Assembly (NCBI GenBank): GCA_012845835.1
Contig: JABAKD010000002.1
Span: 7,620,603 to 7,684,602 of the forward strand
DNA from: Undaria pinnatifida
Lineage: Eukaryota; Sar; Phaeophyceae; Laminariales; Alariaceae
Direction: 5' to 3'
Length of the DNA: 64,000 nucleotides
Positions 11,436-23,400 of this stretch are shown here, in pieces; position 1 is the stretch's first letter, and every line of letters begins with the position of its first letter. The notes under the pieces are model-generated. The model saw nothing but the letters and a program-made list of their open reading frames with translations. It made no database searches and was not told where the DNA came from. The position numbers were made by a program, and so were the translations under genes.

Positions 11436-11949
11436 ACGGGGGGGGGAGAGGGGGGGGGGGGGGCGTACTTAGTTGCTGCTAGCCTCAGCAATCGACCATT
11501 GACTATGCGTCCCTCTTGAGATAGAGCAGGGAAGGGGGGTTGGGGCAAATTGTCCCGGTGCCAAGACAATAAACGCGATGCCAATCTCATCTCTCAACCG
11601 TCAGCAAGCCAGCATAGAAATGAAAATTTCAGACCATTAAAGCAACAACAACAATAACAACAAAGAACGACCTACAAGCAGCATGACGTCCCACATGTGT
11701 CACGCAGTTTGCCAAGCTGAACGAACACATTTTCGACCAGGTCGCTCGAACTGGCTCACAGCTGAATTGAATTGGGCTGTGGGTGTTCGTAATACTTGAC
11801 GGATAGTTACCTGTTGGACGGGAAAGCAGAACAACCAACTGACTCTAGCCTGTCCCGATACGAACTATATTGCAAGCATTTCCGCCTAGCAGCAGCGTGA
11901 GAGCTACGGCCCCTTTAAGATTCTGACGCAAAAATAGACGGGAAAAAAA

Positions 11950-12140
11950 CACATGACAGCATAGACCACGTGAAACAATCCGAGCCGCTGCTGGTGCTGG
12001 TGGAGGAGATGCGTGCGAACCGCAACGCAAGAAACTTGGTGCGAGGCAAGCGTGAAGCGTGACGATACTCGGATTGCCTCAAGCTTTTCCCCTAGACGGC
12101 TTGATTAGATCACGCTCGTCGCGTTTTTTTGGTCTGTACC
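11950..12140. repeat. Repeat family H, copy 1
   Basis: Aligns with 16563-16800: CACGTGAA, GCTGCTGGT, AGATGCGT, TGACGATACTC, CCTCAAGCTT and a closing CG(T/C)GCTCGTCGC-like segment occur in the same order. No coding signal recognised. Confidence 0.75.
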
Positions 12141-12486
12141 AACGACTCTCAAAATGGCAACACGCGCAACTGTATCAAATCAGTGCTGGAACCCTCACCG
12201 ACTAGCCACCACCTGGATGGGTGGCCAAAACAAAGCCCACTACCAGATTAGTCCTTCTCGATGCCAAGCACATGTACGAGCCACAAAGGCAACAGACAGA
12301 CAAAAAAAACGCAGAATTCCGAAAGTTACAGCAAGCGACGAACCGCCATACCCAGCCAACCAAAAACCTACTGTAGTTGACTTATAGACCCCCCTGTGGC
12401 GTATCAGGTTGTCCTCGAGCCTGGGATAGGTCAGTTTCGTGAGTTCGAGTCCGCCCGAGTGCATACTCGTACAAATTCGTAGGGAC

Positions 12487-12673
12487 TTTTTCTTGTGCAC
12501 AAATTGACTTGCGAAAATCGCGAGAGCGTGAGTTAGCAGCACTCGATGAAAAATCGACGAGCAGTGGGATTGCTGAGCCCTATGCGCGATAAAAATTGAA
12601 GGCAAGAACCGGGGGGGAGAAGGGACGACACCTGTGACCACGGCTTGTCCAGAAGCTGGAAAGTAGAACTGTG
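12487..12673. repeat. Repeat family I, copy 1 (187 bp)
   Basis: Nearly identical to 50507-50693: about five mismatches by eye and no gaps. It starts TTTTTCTTGTGCACAAATTG and ends GCTGGAAAGTAGAA. The sequence just upstream (12388-12470) has a tRNA-B-box-like GAGTTCGAGTCC that is absent from the second copy, so a 5'-truncated retroposon is possible. Confidence 0.9.
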
Positions 12674-12779
12674 AAAGAAAGTGAAAAAAAAAGATCCTAC
12701 GCATTGATATTTTAGTTTGTTATTCTCGCATGTACCCATCGCTATAGTAAGCTAAGTCCGTGGGCACGAGACAGGACCC

Positions 12780-14340
12780 AGTCACTCTGAAGTGGAAGAC
12801 CATCTCAGGAAAGATATTAAGGCACGAAAAAAAACAATACACACACAAGGGTCCCGCATGGGTGTTTCAGATAAGATAAAACGCTCGTCATTTTGTTGCC
12901 TCATGTTTTTGACATCTGTTTACACACTTACTCGCAGGACCAAGTACATACCAAACACGTGCATAACGCCCGAAAAAGAGTTTCGCATGCCAAGCGTTGC
13001 AGCAGGACGAATGCACTTGCCAGATTCACTTCAGCGTTAGGGCAAGAACGACGTTTCTACAATCAGCTCGATCGAACTGCCTCACAACTAAATCATGAAA
13101 TACACCTATCCGAAACAGCTGTAACTGATAAAAAACACACACCAGGAAAAAAGCAACCAAGCCACAAAAAGGAGGAATATTTACCGGACATACTGAATCG
13201 TTCTCAGGGAAAAAACTAAGGCAGCACTGTAGCGTGTGGGGGTGCCATGTGACCCCGGATCTGAGCTTCGAAAAAGGGACGCAGCAGGAGAAAAAAAATG
13301 TAAAGACAAGGGATCCGACGCGAAACAAAAAACGCACGGTTGGACGAATAAACCGCCGATTCATCACGCAGCTTGCAAATATGAGTAGCGACCCTTGAAT
13401 CTATCGAAACTCACAGCTGGCGCATGCAAAATAGCTTTACAGAAAGTACAAACTGCACAGGAATGCATGGTTGACACGCGAAGTCCATATTTTTTTTGTT
13501 TGCCTGCTCTGAGCCCTACCCCGATGATATGGACTAGGGCGGGTCGAAGTCCTGCCCACGCCAGGATCTACCGGCACGTAGAACGGACTACCACACGGTT
13601 GGACGGGACACCTCGGTATCGTGGGCATAGTAAAGGCGGGCAAAGGGCCGACTTTCTGAGCATCTTCAGGAACGCCAGGTTGTCGCAAAACGTGCGAATT
13701 TTTCCACGCTCCGTGAGCCTGGCGTGGCCTTTACAATAAAAAAAGGTTATTTTCCGAAGGATGTTGGCTGAAGTTTGCTGACGTTCTATGAACTTTGCGT
13801 CATAGCTGACCTTCCAAAAGGGGCGCAGAAGGTCTACCTTATGCCCACCTTCTAATATGTCGATGAAACCGGGAGGGGGTCGCGTCCACCCGTGCACAGC
13901 GGTGGCCCCGCAAGCATCAACCACCAGCCTTGGGGAACTGCAGAGTATAACCGGAAGCGACCGTGCAGGTTAGGCTGTATAGCAGGAGTACGAGTAGTAT
14001 ACCCGTAACAAACCAACACCAAATAAACACACACGTGCGCAGCAAAAGCAAGCCGCAATCAGTACAACACTAAAAAGGACTTCAGCAGAGCAGCAGCAGT
14101 AGCAGCAGCAACCGCATGCTTAAAGAGCCCATTCTTGGGTTTGAGCTTCTGTCTTGGTCCCTATCCTTTGCCGGGCTCAACCCACAACTCATACCAGATA
14201 AAGTGCACCATGGTATCATATGTATTTCGCTTTTTTGGGTTTTTAAGGCTGTCCTCGAGTGCTTTCGTTTTTAGTTTTAGAAACCACGAGAGGGCGTCGA
14301 CCGAACGTAAGTCTAACCCTCTGACTCTAAACCTGACCAT
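12780..14340. other. No convincing gene; repeat fragment at 13371-13425
   Basis: Open frames of 80-118 codons exist on both strands but none has a recognisable domain, splice context or conserved copy. 13371-13425 is an inverted fragment of repeat family C. Confidence 0.5.
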
Positions 14341-14420
14341 AGCCCTAACCCTAACCCTAGCCCCAACTCTAATCTAGGTTAAGGCTTCGACACGAGCGCG
14401 GCTTCTTCGCCGCGCTGAAA
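14341..14420. other. Telomere-like CCCTAA units and a GC hairpin
   Basis: Three CCCTAACC-type units lie at about 14341-14365. At about 14396-14419, AGCGCGGC and GCCGCGCT form a perfect 8-bp stem with loop TTCTTC, followed by an A-rich stretch. Function unknown. Confidence 0.6.
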
Positions 14421-14504
14421 ACAAAAACAAAAAAATGAGAAAAATGTGTGGACCACCTCAAAAATCGTGAAACATATTTGGGTACTGTTTAAAAAAAATA
14501 AAAA

Positions 14505-14790
14505 GTACCTTCCAGCCGTGAGATCGAAGATTTCGTCGAAACGCATATTTGCAAGCTGTGTGTGACACTCCGATCACGCGTATTACTGGGTGTGTTTTCA
14601 TTAAGGATAGGGTCGGCGATCCCCCTTAGAACTGCAGTGTAGTAGCTTGTACCAGGGTCAACAGGGTGATGATAATCAATCTGTGCGCGGAAACTATAAA
14701 ACCCGTTTTTCAGGGGGACAAAATCTGGCGGCTGTGGAAGGAAATGCAAAAGTTTATCACGTATACCCTTTAAGTCGTATAACCGGTACT
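14505..14790 (+). repeat. Repeat family C, copy 1 (~280 bp)
   Basis: Shares GAGATCGAAGATTTCGTCG, GCAAGCTGTGTGTGA, CTCCGATC(A/G)CGCGTATTAC, GGGTCAACAGGGTGATG and GTGGAAGGAA with 49305-49580. Other copies are at 18228-18345 (inverted) and 56400-56575, with a 3' half at 49663-49770. It is led by A-rich sequence. Mobile origin is inferred from its nested position at 56.4 kb. Confidence 0.85.
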
Positions 14791-15089
14791 TCTACGAGGT
14801 ACTATTAGTGTGGGCTGAGAAACACCGTAAAAGCTACGGTTACTGTTAGAAATCGAAATGATCTCCAACGCTAAGTATCCAAGCCTTGTTGTCCTCGAAA
14901 ACGGGTGCAGTGGTGGTTTAACACTAATGCACTAACAAAAAGCGTAATATCTCAACTTCGCAGAACAAGTGAGGTATCAGTTTTGTTAACACACGACAGA
15001 AGTAACCATTGGTAGGACAGGACTCTGGGCTCTACGGAAGCACATAGCTTGTTGTGATCAGAGGGAAGAGGAGAAAAAATACGTGCCCG

Positions 15090-15290
15090 GCTCTTCGTTC
15101 GTGTCGCATGTATTTAGCTTCTCGTGCACAGCTACGCAAGTAGAGCACAGGCACACGAGCGGGCAGTACGACACTGCCCGCCGCCGATTGATAGGCCTAG
15201 CGGATAGGTCTACTGCTGATGTGGTTTCGTGTTGCCCTCAAAAACGGGTGCAGCGATAAGTTGAGCACTTTTGGGTCTTGCGAAAAAAAA
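15090..15290. repeat. Repeat family J, copy 1, with 8-bp hairpin
   Basis: CACACGAGCG...GCCGATTGATAGGCCTA...TAGTCTACTGCTG-like sequence recurs at 17560-17700. An inverted repeat CGGGCAGT/ACTGCCCG with a 5-base loop lies at about 15160-15180. Confidence 0.6.
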
Positions 15291-15604
15291 ACGCACCAAC
15301 AAAAACTGACGCTCTACAGACAACATCGACCGGCTTCGAAGCGACGCGGGCTGCGGCTCGGGACAGTGGCGACACATTCCGGGTCCGAATCGCAACAAGA
15401 CGCACGACAAGGCGCACAGCATGATCGCTTTAGTACCGCCGCGCGGTGACGGAGACGGACGGTGGAAAACATCGGACGCGTCCTAACCTGGGTCGCCACA
15501 CCCTCGCTCCAAAAGGATCAACCCCGGCACCATGGTCTACAGGACACGGGTCCCATGCCTGAAATCAGTGGGTCATGATTTTTGCAAGGGTAAAAGGGTG
15601 ATAC

Positions 15605-15759
15605 TTTTTTTTTTTTTTTTTTTTTCGTCTTTCGGCGTATGATGGGGAAAAATAAAGCTTAAGCTCACCACAACTTCCACGTATTTTCGTACGACGCGTC
15701 GTGTGTCGATTTAACTCAGTTGCTTTCGCAGCCCAACGCTAGCTGGCGCACCCTTCGGG
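15605..15759 (-). mobile_element. SINE-like retroposon copy 2
   Basis: About 20 T, then TGATGGGGAAAAATAAAGCT, TTCCACGTATTTTCGTACG and GCCCAACGCTAGCTGGCGC. It is closest to copy 1 and shares its full outer end CGCACCCTTCGGG. Confidence 0.85.
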
Positions 15760-15862
15760 TCCCACTGTAGGGCTAACGCGAGCTGGTTTTATCAGTGGTC
15801 CTCGTTACAACCCCGGCAGCACTCCTTAACTCATCCCAGGGTAGAGGATTTAACTTTTTGTA

Positions 15863-16312
15863 GCCAAAAAAAGGTATACCTGGCCGGTTGAGCTCCTCAA
15901 GCGTGGAACACCTGGTTAGTCTGATACTTTTACGAGCACACCCAGATATTCGTTTTACGAGTATGATAGTTTTTAGCCAAAAAAAGGTATACCTGGGCGG
16001 TTGAGCTCCTCCGGCGTGGAACTACCGGTTAGTCTGATACTTTTACGAGCACACCCAGATATTCGTTTTACGAGTATGATAGTTTTTAGCCAAAAAAAGG
16101 TATACCTGGCCGGGTGAGCTCCTCCGGCGTGGAACTACCGGTTAGTCTGATGCTTTTACGAGCATACCAGGTATTTGTTTCACGAGCATGATAGTTTTTA
16201 GCCAAAAAAAAGGTATACCTGGCCGGGTGAGCTTCTCAAGCATACAACTACCGGTTAGTCTGACACTTTTACGAGCATACCAGGTATTTGTGTTACGAGT
16301 ATGATAGGGAAC
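15863..16312. repeat. 112-113-bp tandem repeat, 4 copies
   Basis: Units start at 15863, 15976, 16089 and 16201 with GCCAAAAAAAGGTATACCTG and contain TTAGTCTGA(T/C)(A/G)CTTTTACGAGC. The GGTATACC and GAGCTCCTC motifs resemble one end of the MITE at 29056, so the array may come from that family. Confidence 0.9.
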
Positions 16313-16352
16313 AGAAGTGTTGGTCGGGTTGCGAGAACGAACAACGCCTTCC

Positions 16353-16436
16353 AAGTCATGTTTCGGGTGATACTGATCTTGAGCTAGCTCCTCAGGTTAG
16401 GAGCCCAGAAAATTCTTAGAATCTGCTGCATCGCTA
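16353..16436. repeat. Repeat family D, second copy
   Basis: GTTTCGGGTGATAC...GAGCCCAGAAAATTCTTAGAATCTGCTGCA matches 5905-5985. It directly follows the 112-bp array. Confidence 0.7.
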
Positions 16437-16562
16437 CGAGTACCGTGGGAAGAAGTCCCTCCTCGCGGCAGGTCTCGTGATATACAGTGAGTAACCCGAT
16501 TTAAGAGCCCCCCGTGACAAAGCGGGAACAGCCTTTTCTTATGGGCTCCAGACGAAAAAATT

Positions 16563-16800
16563 GACGACCAAAAAAAGACGATATACATTGTACAGCATCG
16601 GCCACGTGAAGCGAACTAAACCCGGAGCTGCTGGTACTGGTGGTGCTGGTGGTGTAGCAGATGCGTTCGAACTGCAACGAACGCACGAAGCTACGAAGCC
16701 GTAAGGCATAAGCGTGAGGCATGCCTGACGATACTCAGATTCCCTCAAGCTTCTCCTGTACAGTAGACGATTGATTGCGTCGCGCTAGTCGCTTCTTGGT
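16563..16800. repeat. Repeat family H, copy 2
   Basis: Alignable with 11950-12140 but longer, with extra bases around GAAGCTACGAAGCCGTAAGG. The copies end at CGCTAGTCGC / CGCTCGTCGC. Confidence 0.75.
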
Positions 16801-17032
16801 CAGAATCAAAGGTTCCCGATGAGGGTCAACTACCACCCATCGCTCTTATACCTGCCGTGGGAAAGACATGGCTTCAATATGCCGGTTTGATCGATCACAA
16901 CCCCACCAACAACCGCACCCACGTTTTTTTAAGATAAACTACGTGGAAATAGTGTGAAATCATCTTTGGAGTTGCAAAAAATGGTCCCGACTACCCTTAC
17001 TACTTTGGCCGCTCTTAAAGCGGGCTATAGCA

Positions 17033-17398
17033 TAGGTCCCCCAATAAGGCGGTGGTATGCCAGAGAGACATGACCGCCTTATAAAGGGAAGCCGCCTTGT
17101 TCACTCCAGGTTACGAGTGCAATTCCTCAGTCGCGCCAAGCGATTTTCACCGCCATATATCGAGATACCGCCTTATATGGGGATACCGCACTATTCGGGG
17201 ATCCATATTTTGTACAGAGTAGGGGTCCCCCAGTAAGGAGTTATGGTGTGCCTGAGAACAATACGACCGCCTTATAAAGGGAAGCCGCCGTATTCACTCC
17301 AGGTTATGAATGCTATTCCCCGGTCGCGCCAAGCGATTTTGACTGCCTTATATCGGGATACCGCCTTATATCGGGATACCGCACTATTGGGGGACGAT
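17033..17398. repeat. Two tandem ~190-bp MITE-like units
   Basis: Each unit opens with GGTCCCCCA(A/G)TAAGG and closes with ACTATT(C/G)GGGGA, so its ends are inverted. Internal ACCGCCTTATA motifs recur. Spacer TTTTGTACAGAGTAGGG joins the units. The same family forms a longer array at 48362-49100. Confidence 0.85.
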
Positions 17399-17559
17399 GA
17401 AAAATGTTGCAAAAAAAGCGCAATATATTTCTTCGAAATGCCAGTTTTGTTCAGAACCGACGAAAAAAAATGCCCCTACGATATTGGGGGAGTCCTCCAC
17501 CGCCAGATGGGCGTTTAGGATCGATCGCATGCAAGAGGAAGGAAGCCATAATCACTGTT

Positions 17560-17700
17560 GAGGCTTTCTGGCAGCTCACGCGCGTAGATAGCCCTGCGAG
17601 TACAGCAGAGCACACGAGCACGAGCGGAACGGCAATTGCTTCCCTTGCCGATTGATAGGCCTACAGTACAAGCTAGTCTACTGCTGTGGTTTCTTTTAAA
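17560..17700. repeat. Repeat family J, copy 2
   Basis: Keeps GCCGATTGATAGGCCTAC and TCTACTGCTGTGGTTTC in the order seen at 15180-15230. Confidence 0.6.
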
Positions 17701-17749
17701 TCAATACGATCCCCGTATCTTTGTATATTTTCGACATTTTTTTTCGGCC

Positions 17750-19390
17750 TCTGAAGGGTTGAAGAGCCAAAATTAACCCCCCTTCCCCGCCCCCCCCAAA
17801 AAAACCAAGGACATATTATGCTATACGAAAAATGGCTAGTATCGGTAGCGCTAATAAATAATCAGGTTTTCTTTCGAATTCAAATTGCCCAACGTGTACG
17901 ACACAAACACGTGAGACTACCAACGCAGCGCGCAGTGTCAAAAAGATCTGCGGATCAAATCATATCACATCTGAGAATCTCCAGATTTTGATCGGTCCTG
18001 CACCACCAAGCAAGCAGACCCAATCCGGGTGGGACGCGGGGCGAACGGATGCGCGGCTGCACCGCTGATTCAACGGGTACGCCCACGCCCATTCCGGGCT
18101 ATATATGCTATTAATAGACGATAAAAAGCTAAAATATGAAGAGTAACTGGTGTTGTAAGCGGCGTCGCAAAAATATTACTCCGCACCACGAAAACAAAAC
18201 AACAACAAAAGCAAACCGGGGGTCGCCGGCCTACCCTATATACTTCATGAGGACATTCACACCCCGTAACACGCGCGATCGGAGTGTCACACACAGCTTG
18301 CAACATCGAGTTTCGACGAAATCCTCGGCCTCACAGCTGTTGCAGTGTGTTCCAAATTATTAATAAAAGCATTACAACTGCGAGACGGGCTTGCGAAACG
18401 GTGCTTCGTATAGTATGCACGGTACTAACAGCATAGTACAGCAGTAAGCACTACGTCGTGCTCAAGAAAAACAACGGGGAAAAATAGTAAGTAAACTAGT
18501 TATTAGTTTGCTAAATAACCAAGCGCGTAGTAGAGAGAAAAAGCAGTCTAGAGAGAAAAAGTAGAGAAGAAAAAGTTACATGAAATAAAAACTGAAATGT
18601 ACTTCGTAATAAGCAAAAAACGAACGAAAAAAAACAATACATAAAACTAAAGCTAAACTTAGATTGAAAAAAAATCTAAAATCTGCTTAATAATAAGCTA
18701 AAAACAAAAACAAAAAAACATTACACAAAACTAAAACGACGTGGTGTAAATCTAACGCTGGCAATATCCAGGGAATGCCTACTATCTTCAAGTAAAGCAA
18801 ATTTGTAAAAACGCAGCGTGAAAAATATTAGTATCGATGTCCTAATTGATCGGAGTCGAAACTGACGAAACTACATACGGAGTATTATATGCTGGTATAA
18901 ATATTTGAAAGATTTATTTAAAAAACATGAAGCTGGTACACATTTGAAACGATCGAACTAACAAATATATTAAGCTGACGTACACGTACATTTGAAACTT
19001 GAAACAATTCGAAAATATATAACTGCATAGACTATAGTGTTAGAGAAAAAGCGCACACAAAAAAAACACGCGCGATCGACAATCAAAACCTGCTTGGGAG
19101 TTCAGAGGGAAAAGGCCTTGAAAAAGAAAAGTCACTTGACTTCCAGCATCGCTCGGCCACTCCAAAATAAAAACGCACGCGCTGCTGAGGAACTGGTATA
19201 GGCAACGCGACACGCGCAAGGAAAATGTGCACTCTTTATTTTTTTAGAGGCTTAAAACACACTTTGTGAAGCTCTACGCCTCGCCCAAAACTCGATTCGA
19301 AGAAAAATCGAAGTCATCCCTAATGAACAATTCCATGGCCTACTGTAGATACACAACGAAACAAAACGAAAAAAACTGTAGAAAATTTCG
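17750..19390. other. AT-rich stretch without recognisable gene
   Basis: Base composition drops to clearly AT-rich from about 18360. Two related ~55-bp blocks (18600-18655 and 18686-18740) share AATAAGC...AAAACTAAA. No frame over 92 codons and no recognised protein. Confidence 0.6.
18228..18345 (-). repeat. Repeat family C, copy 2 (inverted)
   Basis: On the plus strand it reads CGCGCGATCGGAGTGTCACA, then GCTTGCAACATCGAG and CTCACAGCTG, the reverse of the copy at 49305. Confidence 0.8.
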
Positions 19391-19472
19391 ACGATTTGGG
19401 TTATAACGCCTTCACAACCGGACACCCTTTTTGGGGACAAAATTACTTCAAGTTAGTATAGGGAGGGATGTC

Positions 19473-19563
19473 TTAACGCCGTTACAACCAGAAACCCCCT
19501 TTTTTTCACAAATTTACTTGAAGTTAGTATAGGGAGGGATTTGGGGGCTCTTAAAGGGGTTAA
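19473..19563. mobile_element. ~90-bp MITE with TTAA ends, copy 1
   Basis: The element starts and ends with TTAA (19473-19476, 19560-19563). Inside are CGCCGTTACAACC at one end and TTAAAGGGG at the other. Copies at 51745-51831, 54994-55082 and 63599-63687 have the same size and TTAA or TCAA edges. TTAA target sites suggest a piggyBac-type source, by inference. A partial copy lies just upstream at 19398-19470. Confidence 0.7.
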
Positions 19564-19925
19564 GGAGCGCGTTCATCTCGAAAAAAGGAATTAGCCAAGA
19601 AAGCGCCACCGGTTCCTCTACGGTAGCTGTTGTCACCTGTTACGTCATAAGAGAAATCAACCATTGTGTAGAAGGGGACGGGCGCAAGTCGGAGCGGAGG
19701 TGGCAGAGTGCACTAGCGTACAAACTGAGTTTCAAAGCCTAAGCAGCAGACTATCGTTCAGGCCATCGAATGAAAGTACACAACAGGTATCATGGGCTAA
19801 GGTGTCTCCTTCCGTAAGCGCTGGCGTTTTAGCTAACGATTACTGGTTTTCTCGGCCTCAATAATCTGTAACCGTGAAATCATCCTTGTCTCCGGGAAAA
19901 AAAAACGGTACGTGAATAAAATAAA

Positions 19926-20157
19926 AAACAAACAAACAAACAAACAAACAAACAAACAAACAAACAAAATCAAGAAAAAAACTTTCCTAAAAATTTTAGA
20001 ACAATAAACCAAATGAAAATCAAAATTTTCGTGTTGAGAAAAATAAAAAGGTAAAAACATTAGTTAAGAAAAATAAAAAGGTAAAAAACATTAGTTGAAA
20101 AAAATAAAAAGGTAAAAAACATTAGTTGAGAAAAATAAAAAGGTGAAAAACATTAAA
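19926..20157. repeat. (CAAA)n microsatellite and ~35-bp tandem repeat
   Basis: CAAA repeats at 19928-19970, then about four units built on AAAAATAAAAAGGT(A/G)AAAA and ACATTAGTT at 20028-20157. Confidence 0.9.
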
Positions 20158-20169
20158 CAAAAAAACACA

Positions 20170-20499
20170 CTAAAAAAACACACACACATATACCAGGACC
20201 ATTAATAGGAAATTACAGAACACACAAACCCACCTCTCGATACGGCGGGTAGGCGCGGACGACAGGCGCGGCAAGCCCCTCCTCCTCCTCTGCGCCGACC
20301 AGCCACCCCCCTCCGTCTCGAACAGGCCTCTCGGCCCACGAACCAACGTCTGGATCGGCACCCCATTCCTCCTGCGCCACTTCACCCCCCGCTCCCCCCC
20401 GCCGAGGGCCCGCTCCTTCCTCCTTATCTCCCGCGCCGCCTGGGCCACCAGCAGGCCGTCAAGCTCCTCCGCTTTCTCATGGAGCAGCGCGGGGTTTAC
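20170..20499 (-). CDS. TAF1B: TAF1B-like gene, last exon (C terminus)
   Basis: Acceptor CATCGAACAG precedes GTAAACCCC. The exon reads VNPALLHEKAEELDGLL, then an Arg/Lys-rich stretch with EIRRKERAL and KWRRRNG, and stops at 20170. Joined in phase 0 to the upstream exon it gives FYLE-VNPALLHEK, which lines up with the SFLLRIKTSLLHEE region and basic tail of animal TAF1B. 110 codons including stop. Partial copies of its 5' half are tandemly repeated at 20560-21330. Confidence 0.7.
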   Translation of the reverse strand, partial: VNPALLHEKAEELDGLLVAQAAREIRRKERALGGGERGVKWRRRNGVPIQTLVRGPRGLFETEGGGWSAQRRRRGLPRLSSAPTRRIERWVCVFCNFLLMVLVYVCVFF

Positions 20500-23400
20500 C
20501 TGTTCGATGGCATTTCAAGGGGGAGGGAAGGTGTTGTCTCGGGGAGAAAATTGGGGTTTTATACATTTTTGCAACGGCGTTCCTCTGGAGGGAAAGGAGT
20601 AGTCTTGGGTCATCAGCAGGCCGTCCCGCTCTTTCGCTTTCTCTAGGAGCAGCGAGGGGTTAGCCTATTGTTCAACGACGTTATTGGGGAGGGAAGGAAA
20701 TATAGACAATACGGTTGTGTACAAATTATCGCCAAGCTCCCCCGCGTTCTCGAGGAGCAACATGGGATATCTAGCAGAGCAACACGGGGTTTTACTTGTT
20801 TTTTAGCGGCATTTTTGTGAAGGAGAGGCAACAGGCCTGGGACATCAGCAGGCCGTCCAGCTCCCCCATTTTTCTCTTGGAGCAGCGCAGAGTTTTTACC
20901 TGTTTTTCAACGGCGTTTTTGAGGGGGGGTGGCAATAGAGCTGTGTACCACCAGGTATATGCTCGCCGTGCTGTCGTGGAGCAACCTTGGGGTTAATCTT
21001 TTTCAGAGGTTTATCTATTTTTCAATGGCGTTTTCGGGAAGGGGGAAGCATTAGACCTGGTATACCACAGTAGTGAGGCCTACGTAAGGCGGTCAGAATA
21101 AGGCGGCCACTCGATACAGGGTGGTCGAAATCGGTCGGCACGACTCTACCTCTAAATACAACAACCAAGACGAATAGGCCGGGCTCCCGATATAAGGCGG
21201 CCGAAATTCCTTCCCGCTATACCGCCTTATATAGGCCCCGCTGCTGTATATCAGTTGCTCCCCAGCCCCTCCGCTTTCAGTTGGACCAAACCGGAGTTTG
21301 CCTGTTCTTCAACGGCGCTTTTTGGGAAGGGGCGGGGCGCGCATAGGGCTGTGTACTAAAGCAGCAATGGCGCAAACCAGCAGCCGCTGCCTGGAACACA
21401 TTCTGAACGTAAAATACGCACGTGGGTTCCTAACGTTTGAGAAGGGAACGCAATATGCCTGTCTACTACGGTAGTTGCGCCAAGCGCCTCCGCTGTCTTG
21501 TGGGGCATGGGGGGGGGGGGTGCGCCTTTATCTGCGTGCACGCGGAGGGAAGGGAAGTGGAGGGCAGGAAAACTCCCATCTCCTCCGCGCCAACTCCCCC
21601 CCCCCCCCGCCCCCTCCCCTCTCCATGTATCTCTAGATAGGAAGAACAAGCCTCCAATAGGAGTTCGTAGGCTGGATGGAACCGGCTGATCGATCTTCGG
21701 GGTCGTGCACCATCGCCAACACGTTCCACCTCTCCTGCCCCCCCCCCGCCCCCCCCTCCCATCCCCCCCCCCCCCTCCGTTCTCATGCATGCCTCTACAT
21801 CTAGACAGAGAGAACACGCCTCACCTAGGATTTCGTACGCTGGGCGGAACCGGATGATCAAGTCTTCCGGGTCGTACACCCCCCTCCCCCCCCCTCCCCC
21901 CAACCCCCCACATCCCCCCACCTCTCGTCTCTCTAACCCCCCTCGCATACATACCTCTAGATAAAAAGAACACGCCTCGATCAGGAGCTCGTAGGCTGGG
22001 TGGAACCGGCTGATCGAATCTTGCGGGTCATATACCACCGCCGACCCCTTCGTCCACGCCTCCACAGGTTGACCTCCTTTCCCAACATGTTGTCGTTGTT
22101 GCTGATGGCCTTCTTGTTCTTGTTCTTGTTCTTGTTCTTGATGCTCGTTCTCGTCCCTTCCTCGGCTTTTTCGAGGTCGCCCCCGCTTACGCTCACTGGC
22201 AGTGACCGATCGCGCCGCTGTCGCATCTGCCGCGATTTTTTCCCTCAAGGCTTCCTCACGGACAAAATAACCCAGCCCGTCGCCGATAACCACCGGTGCC
22301 GCTCGGACCAACCCCCACGTATGACCGCCACCACTGCCACCGCCACCGCCACTACCACCACCACCACGGCCAACACTACTACCACCACCACCACCACCAC
22401 CAACACCAACACCAACACCAACACCAACACCATCAATACCACTAACACTAACACCATCAAAACCACCACCACCAACACCGATATCAATGCCGGCATCACC
22501 ACCGCCACCGTCACCACCACCACCACCACCGCTGCTCTCTAGCCTCCTTTTCTCGATCTGAAGATGCGGCACGTCGTTTGCGACAGCCACGACAGGAAAG
22601 GACAGGACGGGACAGGACAGAAGAGGACAGGACAGGACAGGGCAGGACAGGACAGGACAGGATGGGGCAGGACAGGACATAAAAGGACAGGACAGGATGG
22701 CACAGGGCAGCACAGGGTGGGACAAGACAGGAGGGGACACGACAGGACAGGACAGGACGCTGTATTAGTCCATATTTTCACGGGTCATGACCCGGCCCGC
22801 GGGTCGGATCAGGAGGTATTACAAAATTCCCGCGGGCCGAGTCGAATCGGGTCGGGTCAGGAAGTGTGGGAAACTCTCACGGTCAGGTCGGGTCAGCAGG
22901 TTTCCAAAAAATCACGGGTCGAGCCGGGTCACCCTTGACACAATCCGACCCGCGAGAAGCGATCTGACCCGTGAAAATCCTTGATATTTTCGGCCAAAGC
23001 TTACGTTTTGCCCTTATCGTGCGGTAGCAGGCGTCTGGCATAGCTCATACAAACAGCTTACCTCTTTCGCGAACCCTTCGAGCATCGGCGACAGCATGTC
23101 CCCGATGCCGAGCCAATTCCCCCATCTGTCCGACCCCCCCCACCACCTCTCCACGTAGCGCAGGTAATCCGGCAGCCTTCCCCGCAGGAGAAGGCGCAGC
23201 TCCTCCGGGTGAGCGGGGACAAAAGGGGGGCCGAATCCTCCCTCCTCCCCAACCCCCCCTCCCTCCCCCCCTCCTTCCCCTCCTCCTACCCCCTCTCCCC
23301 CCGTCCTTCCTCCTCCTCCTCTTCCTCCCCCTCCTCCGACATGGCTGTTTGTTGTCGCCACTCCTGCTTCCGCCGCCTCCGCCCCCATCCCCGGCCCCGA

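Noticed and set aside
12388..12470. Possible tRNA with B-box-like GAGTTCGAGTCC
   Set aside because: Neither acceptor nor D stem pairs; kept only as a hint of a tRNA-derived repeat.
14341..14365. Telomere-derived interstitial array
   Set aside because: Only about three CCCTAA-like units; short runs of this kind occur by chance.
22539..22781. CPVLS repeat protein
   Set aside because: Encoded by the GGACA pentamer run; lies upstream of an acceptor, in an intron.
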